From Cricetomys ansorgei (lineage: Eukaryota; Chordata; Mammalia; Rodentia; Nesomyidae): a stretch of 64,000 bases of DNA. The notes under the pieces are model-generated. The model did no database searches. It was not told the DNA's origin and saw only the letters and a program-made list of their open reading frames with translations. How positions within the stretch are numbered: position 1 is the stretch's first letter; every line of letters starts with the position of its first letter. Shown here piece after piece: positions 11,651-20,757 of this stretch. The position numbers were made by a program, and so were the translations under genes. The stretch lies in assembly GCA_026225945.1 (NCBI GenBank), contig JAMJFZ010000107.1, forward strand, positions 46,676,501-46,740,500. Direction: 5' to 3'.

Positions 11651-12253
11651 GTTAAATTGAAAGGATAAAATAACCTGGCCTCAGCCAAGCTGTCAAAATA
11701 CTCTACTTATTAAGGAAGTCTGTTTATAAAGTCTTATATTTTCAATCATAAATGTGATACATTTCAGATTTCTTCCTCTAAACAGTACTCTGCTCCCAAT
11801 ATTTCCCATGGCTGTAGCATTTTTTTGCCTTCACATTTTGGTGCTTGCTGTCAGGATGATCAAGCAATAGAGAAGCCTCAAACAGACCATGTATGTGTGC
11901 AACATGGATGTGTCTGATGGATTGATTATTTAAACTGAGGTTATCACAAGCCCTCTGCAGCATCTAATAGTGAGCTAGCTCCCATTGCTGGTAGGCCTGG
12001 GTGCTCAACTAAGATGCTCAGCTTATCTTGACTGGCCTGAGCTCTGGCTGGCTGTCAAATTACCTAGGATGACTCCCCCTGGGACAACTAGAGCAAGTTT
12101 GCTCTGTTCCATCTCATTAACCAGCAGCTAGCCTAGGGACATTCTCATATTCAGCAGAGACTCTAAAAGCAAACAAATCCAATGAGCCAAGCAAGAGCTG
12201 CGTATTGGATCATGGTTACTAACATTCTGTTGGTCAAAACAAATCATATGGTA
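11651..12253. other. Unique intergenic sequence, nothing recognised
   Basis: No repeat or gene recognised. Confidence 0.4.
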
Positions 12254-12665
12254 TGATGATTAATTTTATGGGTCAACATGGCTGAGCCACAAGGTGTCCA
12301 GATATTTTGGTCAAACATTATTCTTTTGTGTCTATAGAGGTGTTTCTGTAGGAAACTCACATTCAAAGTGGAGAGCTATGTAGATCAGCTCACTCCTTCT
12401 GATGTGGGTGAAGTTCATCCAAATGGTTTAGATCCTGAATAGAACATAGACGCTTTCTTTCAAATAAGAGGGAGCCACTCTTGCCTGACAGTCTAAGAGC
12501 TGGGATAATGGTTTTTCTTTGTCTCGCCTCTGGATTTAAGCTGAAGCATCACATTTTCCTAAAGGCTTGCTGTCATTTGGACTAGAATTACAACCCCAGA
12601 TTTCCTGAGTCTCCAGTGTATTGACTGCAAATATTAGGATTTCTCAGACTCCATAATCACAGGCA
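12254..12665 (+). mobile_element. Ancient mammalian interspersed repeat
   Basis: The opening 'gattaattttatgggtcaac' followed by 'cagatattttggtcaaacat', a 'gatgtgggtgaagttcatcc' middle and a 'cagactccataatcaca' end is a widely known placental repeat layout, and nearly the full length is present. I cannot name the family with certainty. A DNA-transposon origin is likely but not shown by intact terminal repeats. Confidence 0.6.
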
Positions 12666-13814
12666 CCAAGTCTTTACAACATATGTTCATAATCTAATAT
12701 CATGTATGTTTTCCTAGAGAATTTTTACCACTTAACAGAATAAGCCCCAAAGACAAATGTATAGGGGCCTCTGAAATTACATGGCACAGGCTGTAGATGC
12801 AGGAAAGATTAAAGAACTAGGCTCATATTTGCAATCTACTGTAGATGGAAAAAAAACATAAAATTTTTTCCCTATATCTGCTGCCAGCTACTCAAAATTT
12901 CCTAAAGATTAGTGGCCACTGTAACAGAGAACAGGAATGAGGGTCTTGGGTCATCACTCCCATCCTCAGGGACAGTGGTGGCCCATTTGTATGACACACA
13001 TGAAGCTCATAAAAACCTCATGGGGCTTTTTGTACTTGAGATGCAGTACATAATGATCCATTGTTAAGAATTTTCTGAAATATGACAGTAATTACTATCT
13101 CCTATTCAGCATTGAAAGGAACACTGTACTTGGAAACAGGAACCTGTCTATAGCCAACTCTGTCTCACCTAATGATGTCTGTGTGGCACTAACACAAAGT
13201 CGGGTTTTCAATGTGCTTGGCATAGAAGAAAAATTACCTAAACAATGCAACTCTTAATAATATTATTTTATATATAAAAACACATAAAAAAAACATATAG
13301 CAGAACTAAGAAGAGATTTTAGGACTCCTGATTCTTGAGTCAGAATGCTTTCTGCTCACCTCAGGTTCTTGATAAATCGTTTAGAGGACCATACTCTGGA
13401 GAAACAGAATCATCCTGAAGCTAGTGTGTGCAGAGAGAGGCTGATCAACCATTCTAAGCATGTGTTTAGGTATTTCATCAAAGAATGTTCATTGACCACT
13501 TTCTCTTCCCTTGGTAGCCGTGTTCTACAGACACGTGTGAGCAACACCAGTCTCAGTACCTGCCCTGAATATACTGTGGGGAAGAAAACAAGGAATGAGT
13601 TTGAACAAAATATTTACATATACATATACAAATATGTGACCCATACAGGGAGGGAGAGGGCTCAGGAGATGCTATGATGACTAAAACAGAAGCCCTAGGC
13701 AAGGTTAAAAGAAGGAAGGAAACAGTTTTTGAGATAAGATATAAAATGGGGTTGGAGTTAGTTAGATGAAGACAAAAACCCATGCTCTAGGCAGAAAATC
13801 ACTATAATTCCAGC
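12666..13814. other. Unique intergenic sequence with possible MIR trace
   Basis: A weak MIR-like order of short matches lies near 13125-13240. Otherwise nothing is recognised. The 110-codon frame at 13345-13677 runs into TA-rich sequence and has no family resemblance. Confidence 0.35.
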
Positions 13815-14041
13815 AAGACAATACAGAGGGCAGGTCAATTGCCAGCAAGCCAGATAAATTAAGTTCAATCCTCAGAACTCACACAGTGGGAGGAATCAAC
13901 TATCACAGGTTATCCTCTGACCTCTACCTAATTCCATGATGTTCAGATGTGCAATACACACACACTCACATAAGTAAATAGGTAGATGAATGAATAAATA
14001 AATAAATAAATAAATAAATGCATAGGTAAATAAATAAATAG
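13815..14041 (+). mobile_element. B3 SINE with AAAT tail
   Basis: Shows 'ttcaatcctcagaactcaca', 'ggttatcctctgacctctac' and a short CA-rich block in B3 order, ending in an AAAT/AAATA microsatellite at about 13993-14041 that grew from the tail. Confidence 0.75.
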
Positions 14042-14482
14042 CTATGTAGAAAATTTTTAAAGAATGTGCAAAGTTCTCCTGAGGAAAAGAAAAAGAATGT
14101 AAAATATGAAGGGAAAGCCAGTGTGACAAGAGGAGAATATCCCATGAAATATAATACAGAGGAAAATAGAAAAGAGCAGATCACATAGGTCTGGAGGACA
14201 TTTTAATGAACTTCCACTTTATCCAAGGAGAAATGGCATGACACCAAAGATCTGTAATCCAAGTGTCTCCTTGACACCATTTTACCTGAGCCAATCACCA
14301 CTCTATAAGTAAAAGCTCTGCTTTCTGGACCAACTCATTCCAGCCACAGAACAAGCAGGCTTTCCTACATTGGCCACATTATAAACATCACTAAAATATC
14401 TGCATTCCATGCTCATCAACTTCAGAAGTCTCTATATCAATCTTACCCTTCTGAAATAACACAAGGTGTCAAGAAACACCAT
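14042..14482. other. Unique intergenic sequence, nothing recognised
   Basis: No repeat or gene recognised. Confidence 0.4.
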
Positions 14483-14880
14483 GTCATAGTCAGCTTTCTA
14501 TTTGTGTAGCAAAATATCTAGAAAGGTCAATGTAAAAGAAAGGAAGGTTTGTGTTTTAGCTAGTGGTTTCAGAGGTTTGGGTCCATGGCTACTTGGCCCT
14601 GTCACTTTGGACTTGTGGCAGCAGGATACATCATGGTGGGAGCATGAGGCAGTGGATGCCCATTCACCTCCTTGTAGCAAGGGTAAAAAAAGGAGAAAGA
14701 GGAAAGGAGCTATGGTCCTGATCACCTCTTCAAGAGAATGCCTGCCCCTACTATGATCTAACTTCCATATACTGAGTTCCACCCAGTAAATGTTTCCCCA
14801 CCTGCCAGTGGAACTACAGAGCACTAATCAAACCTTTAACAGGTAGGGTTTGGAGGAGTTACTCAATATACAAATTATAG
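14483..14880 (+). mobile_element. hAT/Charlie-like rodent repeat
   Basis: Carries 'catagtcagctttc', 'ggtttgtgttttagctagtg', 'catcatggtgggagcatgag', 'gatctaacttcc' and 'aatcaaacctttaacaggt' in the same order as the copies at 28195 and 43525. The open frames on both strands here (84 and 108 codons) lie inside this repeat and are not genes. Confidence 0.65.
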
Positions 14881-15689
14881 CCCACTAGGAGCTGAAGAAC
14901 ACAGAGGCTGGGTTTGGCCACTGGATATAATTGGAGTCTGGGTTGTGCTACAAATTGTGACAATAGACACATTATCAAACTTATTTTACCCAACATTTGT
15001 AAACAAGACAGCTCACTTCAGGGCCTGGAAACCATTCTCTGCTCAAGGCAGTATCAGGGGTTTCAAGCAACTTGATAATCAGTGCAATCAAAATTTTAAT
15101 TATTATGGTCTTTCTCCGGTAATTGAATAAAGTTTTCCATGTGAGCAGAATTTTGTTTAGAATTTTAACTTGTGAGGGAGGAACGTCCTTGAAGTTCCTG
15201 TGATTCATCTGCAAAATAAGAAAGTGCCAGAGAAATATGAGAGACACAGAAAAGAAATTACAAGACATTAAAAATCTATTGTCTATCCAGCACTCCAAAG
15301 TAATTTTTAAATGGTAATTACACCTTTGAAGAGTATCTAATTAGTATGGAAAAGAACTTGGGTGAGTGTAGAGCTCTTCATCCAACTTCAATTGATACAC
15401 AGTAATAATATTCAAGACTAATTTCTGAAGCATTCATCGCTTGACTGAGCATCATTTTGTAAGAGATTTTTCCAATCTTCATATTATCAGCATAGGAAAA
15501 GATCTGTCATACACAACTCATGGAGGTAGAAGGGAGCAATAGAAGTATTTTAAGTGCCCTTTGGAAAATGCTGCCAAGTCTAGATGGCCACACACTTGTG
15601 ACCTTGGGTAAAATGGGATCTGAAGCTGTGGACCTCTAAAGACGAAGTTTCTCTTCATCTGGACCTTTCAGTAGCACCTGGTGATTTCC
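14881..15689. other. Unique intergenic sequence
   Basis: No repeat recognised. The part at 15370-15490 has ATTA/TAAT-type motifs and no sign of repeat origin. Confidence 0.4.
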
Positions 15690-15821
15690 TTTGAGTCTGA
15701 TTGACAGCTCTTAAGAATAATCAACTCCAAGGGAAAAGCACACCAATTGGTCATCCTGTACCACATGGTTAGCCCTGAAAATACACATACAAGTAACATT
15801 AGATATAACATCATATATATA

Positions 15822-15876
<55 letters not shown>

Positions 15877-15932
15877 CACACACATTACATATATATTATA
15901 AAAGTAACATATATATAGGAATATATATATAT

Positions 15933-15983
<51 letters not shown>

Positions 15984-16090
15984 ACAATTAGTGAAAAGGA
16001 GGCCATGAATTTGAAAGAGAGCAAGGTTTGAAAGGAGAAAAGGGAAGGGGATATGCTGAAATTAATAAAAGAAATAATTAACAACAATGA
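15690..16090 (+). mobile_element. L1 3' terminal region containing a long TA tract
   Basis: Left part: 'aagggaaaagcacaccaatt', 'catggttagccctgaaaata', 'catacaagtaacatta'. Right part: 'gaggccatgaatttgaaaga', 'gagcaaggtttgaaaggaga', 'gggaagggg'. These are consecutive blocks of a rodent L1 (Lx-like) 3' end. The 15822-15981 stretch between them is an expanded TG/TA microsatellite. The usual A-tail is decayed. Confidence 0.65.
15822..15981. repeat. TG/TA compound microsatellite
   Basis: Almost uninterrupted TA dinucleotides with shorter TG and CA runs. This is strongly self-complementary DNA able to form cruciforms or hairpins and likely to vary in length. It lies inside the L1 tail described above. 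Confidence 0.95.
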
Positions 16091-16704
16091 AAGATCCGTC
16101 ATCCTCATTTTCAGGAGCAACCTATACTTCATGCTCACTGCTATCAGTGTGTTAAGTTCCATTCAAATGATTAGCACTGCAAAGGAGTCTTAGAAAATGA
16201 CATTGCTGGTCACTCTCACGTGAATGCCCAAATGTTCTAACCAACTTATTGGACAGGATCATTCATTACAAATCTATTAAATCTGCATAAAATGCACTCT
16301 GCACCCCTCTTTCAGACACAATGGCAACAGCCTTTTGAACTAAAGCTCGTAAGTCGCTTTAATGAGCAACATCAAAAATGTAATGGCCCAGAACTGGACC
16401 ATTTACGTTTACTACCTGGACAGATGTTGAATGCTGCTAATGAGATCCGCAGGTACCAGCTTCTCAATCTCCTTCCTTTAAATTCTGTAATTAATACACA
16501 TGCCATTGTTTAACAGTTTTCATCTTCTTTTGCAAAGGTGGGTTTTGTAAGGTCTTACAATGCAACTATTTTTGTCCTGCAAGGACTTTCCATTCATTTC
16601 TACTGTTATACCCAATTTCTCTTATCCCTGCTCACTCCATTAAAGTCATACTGGCCTATTTAATATTCCAACTCCAATCCCTCCACTTCTCTCTCTTTCT
16701 CATC
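16091..16704. other. Unique sequence, possible conserved element at 16280-16520
   Basis: No repeat recognised. The 16280-16520 part contains 'taatgagc', 'tgtaattaat' and 'gctaatgagatc' type motifs. A regulatory role is inference only. Confidence 0.3.
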
Positions 16705-16762
16705 AACTCAGGCCAAGAAGGCTGGACAAGCACTTTACCACTGGGTTACATCCCTCAACCAC
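16705..16762 (-). mobile_element. ID-type SINE fragment, antisense
   Basis: The plus-strand block 'ggacaagcactttaccactg' and the 'ttacatccctcaacc' block after it are the complement of the ID 5' region, which derives from a tRNA gene. Only about 55 bases remain; it may instead be the ID-like part of a B4 element. Confidence 0.55.
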
Positions 16763-17317
16763 TTACAGACCTATGAACTTACTTAAGTTCTACTTAGAAC
16801 ACTGCAGAAGTTGGGGGACATTAAAGCAGTAAACACAAAAATAGCATTTGACATACAAAAGATACACTAGTAGAAATCTCTATAAAAGGCTGAAGGGGGC
16901 TTGAAATGAAAAGGGAAAATTTACAGAAAAATTTAAAATATGCCGCAATTTTGAGGAATTTTGGGAAGGCTGGGAATGGAATCCTAGAAGCCACGCTCCT
17001 TAACAACCGAGTCCTTTATTTCCCTCCAATGGATCTGCTTCTGTATACTGCCATGCTTAGTCACCAGCAATTCATGATGGCCTGTAGGGAAGCAACAGAC
17101 TATTGGCCAATTGTTAACAATTATCAGTTCCAGTCAGACCGCCAAAGACCTGAGCAGCATCTTCTCACAGCTATTACAGGCTTTCTTTCTCTAGAAAGAT
17201 GTGTTCTGGTATCTTTCCATTTCTGCTCAACTAGACACATACCCACATGATGTGCTCTAGTATTTTTCCATATACTCAAATACCAATATAGTAGGAGCTA
17301 CTCTGCCCATTTATACT
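16763..17317. other. Unique intergenic sequence, nothing recognised
   Basis: A 114-codon frame (16906-17250) has no recognisable motif. The 17085-17135 part has 'attggccaattgttaacaat' type motifs. Confidence 0.4.
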
Positions 17318-17445
17318 AGTCAGCTTTTCATTATTGTGACCAAAATGATTGATATATCCAACTTGAGGAAGCAAAACTTACTTTGGCTCAGTTTCAGTCC
17401 ATTGTTATATGGTCCCATTCAATTAAGCAGAACACTGTGGGGGTC
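17318..17445 (+). mobile_element. hAT/Charlie-like repeat, left part
   Basis: Has the 'tcattattgtgaccaaaatg', 'cttgaggaagcaaaact' and 'ttggctcagtttcagtccat' wording of the family. The matching right part resumes after the LTR (about 17962-18065), so the LTR insertion plausibly split one older element. The 17446-17605 section between could not be named. Confidence 0.5.
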
Positions 17446-17605
17446 TGAGTCCAGCTCTAGTCCCCGTGATGGGTTCCTCAGCTTCCACGAAGGAGGGTAA
17501 ACAATTGAAACTACGATGAGTGAGCTCAGTACCTCACTCTTCTATGGAACCCTTAACTGGCAAGCTTAATGCTCCTTCATAAGACACATAGAATACGTCT
17601 TATAG

Positions 17606-17949
17606 TGAAGGGCTAGCCAGGCGGACTTCTAAAGAAACACGAGACATTCCAGGTCGCTGCAAAACGCCCGAGGCTTTATTGTTAACCAGCGCACGTCTGG
17701 GATTCATACAGGTCAAGCTTGGTGGGCATCAAGCATGGTGCGGGCAGGGCCGCGGAACCTTCCCCCTGCCCCCAAGGCTTTTATCGGAGTCTCGGGCTGG
17801 GCCCTGGGAAAGGGCTTGTGCAGCTCCGATTGGTTCAGAGCTCCCCAAATTCTGTGTCCCTCAACCTCATTGGTCAGGTGTTCGCACCCGCAGGAACCAT
17901 GGGGGGGTGGTCAATCCATGCCCTTGGACTAGCCCCTTGAGACAGAACA
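17606..17949 (-). mobile_element. CpG-rich solo LTR of an endogenous retrovirus, antisense
   Basis: A 344-base unit with TG...CA ends on the minus strand. Reading that strand, U3 holds two CCAAT boxes (plus-strand 17869-17873 and 17829-17833), then a GATAAAAG TATA-like box (17778-17785), then an AATAAAG polyadenylation signal (17674-17680) about 95 bases on, then a U5-like end. The flanks TTATAG and CCATAG could be a decayed 6-base target duplication (4 of 6 identical). No viral genes lie beside it, so it is a solo LTR. ERVK (IAP-like) or ERV1 cannot be separated. It is much richer in CpG than its surroundings. Confidence 0.8.
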
Positions 17950-17961
17950 CCATAGAGATGA

Positions 17962-18065
17962 GAATATAAGGCAGAGAGGAGCTACTCACTTCATAGCTAA
18001 TGAGGTAGTGGAGGGGGCAGAGATGATAGAACCCCAAGGACTTACCTCCAGTAACCTAACTTCAG
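17962..18065 (+). mobile_element. hAT/Charlie-like repeat, right part
   Basis: The 'gaggagctactcacttcata', 'gatagaaccccaaggact' and 'ccagtaacctaacttc' blocks resume the family seen at 17318 and are close to blocks at 41315-41590. This supports a single element split by the LTR insertion. Confidence 0.45.
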
Positions 18066-18344
18066 TTCTCCCCTCACAAAGATTCTACAACGTCTCAAGT
18101 TAGGAGCAGCAGCTGAAAATCAAGTATGCAAAAGACGATCCTGTGGAAAGTGTTTGAAAGTCAAACCATAACACCACTTCTGACACTTACTCACCTCTCC
18201 TGGCTTCTTATTCATTCTTAGCTACTTCATTTATTATGCACATGAGGTATAGTGTATACTTGCTTGATATACTCCATCAACACTTTTGACTACATTGTTA
18301 AGTTCCATGAAAGGACCTGCTTTTATTAGCTGATATGTCTGAGG

Positions 18345-18490
18345 CACTTAAAAAGGTACTTGGCATCCACTGAATGTAAATTGTTAAATGAATACATAAA
18401 AGAAAATTTGAACAATCTAGCATGAATGAAGCACCAACTACATACTAAGAACCGATCATATAGAGATACAGGTACAAGATTCTTGCCCCA
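18345..18490 (+). mobile_element. L2/MIR-like ancient fragment
   Basis: The wording 'gaatgaagcaccaactacat...agatacaggtacaagat' resembles the widely dispersed 'point of length and loss' L2/MIR 3' region. It is very decayed. Confidence 0.35.
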
Positions 18491-18534
18491 ATCTTCTATT
18501 TCATCACAAATTTGTTACATAAAAACATGACTTC

Positions 18535-18890
18535 TGCCAGGCTCATGCTAGAGGCCTGGGTACCTGTGAGCTTGGGCAGTGAGGCCTAACTTGGGGTTGA
18601 ACTTCATCATGCTTGGTCTTGGGCTAGGATGGTACAAGCAAGTATCCATATCAGAGCAGCCTGCTGCTTCCAGAAACCATGGTGACGCCCATGATCCGTG
18701 TTCCTGCCACACAAGTTGAACTTAATTTTCTTTTATTTGGGGTTTTTTTTTTGGTCTTTTTATTTATTGTTTTTTTTTTGAAGGCACAGGGGTGAGAGGG
18801 TGAACAGAGAAGAATAGGAATGGGGGTTACTGAGATACATTGTATGTAACTCAATTTATTAATAAAATGTTATTAAAAATATGACATCTG
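18535..18890 (+). other. Unnamed segment ending like a polyadenylated insert
   Basis: Relatively GC-rich sequence runs into T-rich stretches (18726-18780), a G-rich block and then 'aataaaatg' followed by A-rich sequence near 18861-18882. A polyadenylation-like signal before an A-rich end would fit a retroposed transcript or an L1 3' end. I cannot identify the source. Confidence 0.3.
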
Positions 18891-19069
18891 AACACAATTT
18901 TGAAATACTGTTGGAAGGTCAATACAGTAAAGACTCTCTAAAAATTCCCTTTGGTGGTCTCTATAGCCTGGCATTCACGACTTTGTTTAGTCCTCACTCC
19001 TTAAATGTAGGGTGGCAAGGTGACTTATGTCTTCTGATATAAGTCAACTACAGTGGGATGGTCTGTCAG

Positions 19070-19465
19070 GGATTAGGCCTATAAGATTGAAGCTTCCATC
19101 TTGCCAGTAGGCTTCCCTCCTGCTGGCATTAATGAAACTAGATGGTAAGCTTCATGGAAATGTATTGAGACAAGTGGATAACCCCAAAGACAGCTAAGGA
19201 TGACTTCCCCAATCCAGTTGCCCAAAAGTAATTGAATCCTGCCAGCAACTATGTGAGACTGGAAAATAGATCTTCCCCAAGTCAAGATTTCAGATGAGAC
19301 ACCTAGCCCTTATCAACAGCCTTGAGAAATGCACAGGACTCAGGAATCATACCCAGATTCCCAACAACAAAAACTGTGGTAATACGTATGCATTATCTTA
19401 AGCAAGTGTGTTGTGGTACATTACTTTCTGTATATAGAAATCAACTGCTAATCCAGACAGCTACC
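19070..19465 (+). mobile_element. MLT1-like MaLR LTR
   Basis: Matches in order the second half of MLT1-type LTRs: 'cctgccagcaactatgtgag', 'cagatgagacacctagccct', 'tatcaacagccttgagaaat', then 'actgtggtaata', 'atcttaagcaagtgtgttgt' and a 'ggtacattact' end. This is a mammal-wide LTR family older than the rodents. The left boundary is unclear. Confidence 0.65.
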
Positions 19466-20534
19466 ACAAACCCCAGCAAAGATGGCTCCGAGGAGCTATA
19501 CTTTTTAGGTCAAGAATGCAATTCCCTGTGGACCATTTTCTATACCTAAGAATGAAGACATACTATAGGAACATTCTAGTGTTGTCATCCAATTGCAAAA
19601 TTCCATGATTCTATTACATATGCTCCTCTGACTTTAAGGCAGATCCCAAACATAATCATAACAAAGACAGACCAGTCTTGAAAGAGTTAAATTATATAAA
19701 AATGTGAATTAGTTTTATCTACCTATAACTTTTCCATTACAGTGTGGAAAAACAAAACACTTTAGAACATCATTTTATTATAAATACAAAATTTATAAGT
19801 AAATAAAAGCAAATAAGATTAAAATTGCTTTGTACAGTTCTATCATTGGGATTAATAACGATCATAATTTGAAGGTTTGTTTCTTAACTTTATATGTATG
19901 AGGTGATTTATTTTAAAACTTGCAATCATACTGCATTGAACTTTGTGTTTCTTAAAGTCAGATATATGAATCCCAAACTGGTAACCAATGTTCCTACAAA
20001 AAAAGCTATTCAAATGAGTATTTTAATCTTCTTATAAAACATGACTTTGTTATCTATACTATTTCATTGTCATAACTGGTCCAGTTATAGACTATTATAA
20101 ATCATAGTTTAATTATAACATTGATATATTTTATTTCATTTACTTTGTTAATTAGCATATCAACATTACATTTAAAAATATTCATTTTTTAACTGTATTC
20201 TGTTACCATTCTTCCTAAAAGGCTATCAGTGACCATTTTGTCATGAGATCACTACCATCTTGAGATGAGATTTTTCTGAATTATCCAGGTGGGCTGTAAG
20301 TGATGAGAGTCTTTCTAAGGAAAGCACAGACACAGTTAGCCATGTGAACATTGAGGTAGAGATTGGAATGCTGCTCCCACAGTTGAAAGTCACCCAGAGT
20401 TACTAGAGGCTGAGAGACACAAGGCAAGATTGTCTCCAGAGTGCTTAGAGTGTCAGGTCCCAATGATACCTTCGGTTCAGACTTCAGGCTTCCAGAACTG
20501 TGAAAGCCTATTTTCATGGTTTTATTAATATCAG
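19466..20534. other. AT-rich unique intergenic sequence
   Basis: No repeat or gene recognised. Very AT-rich from 19680 to 20220. Confidence 0.45.
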
Positions 20535-20670
20535 GATTTTTTAAATTTTTTGCAATTTCATACTTGTAAACAATGTATTGTGATCATATTCACCTTCCAT
20601 TACTATTTATATCCCCCATCTACTCCTAATGACCCCCCTCCTTCACAATAGTTTATCTCCAACTTTCATG
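20535..20670 (-). mobile_element. L1-associated 3' repeat fragment, antisense
   Basis: The 'gcaatttcatacttgtaaac', 'aatgtattgtgatcatattc' blocks are the same opening as the long copy at 44650. It breaks off at a TG microsatellite. Confidence 0.5.
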
Positions 20671-20674
20671 ACTC

Positions 20675-20757
20675 GTGTGTGTGTGTGTGTGTGTGTGAGA
20701 GACTTTATGTGTGTGTGAGTGTCTATATGAGTGAGTGTGTGATGTGTGTGTCTGTGC
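20675..20757. repeat. TG microsatellite, interrupted
   Basis: A run of TG dinucleotides with GA and GTC interruptions, next to the L1-associated fragment. Confidence 0.9.
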
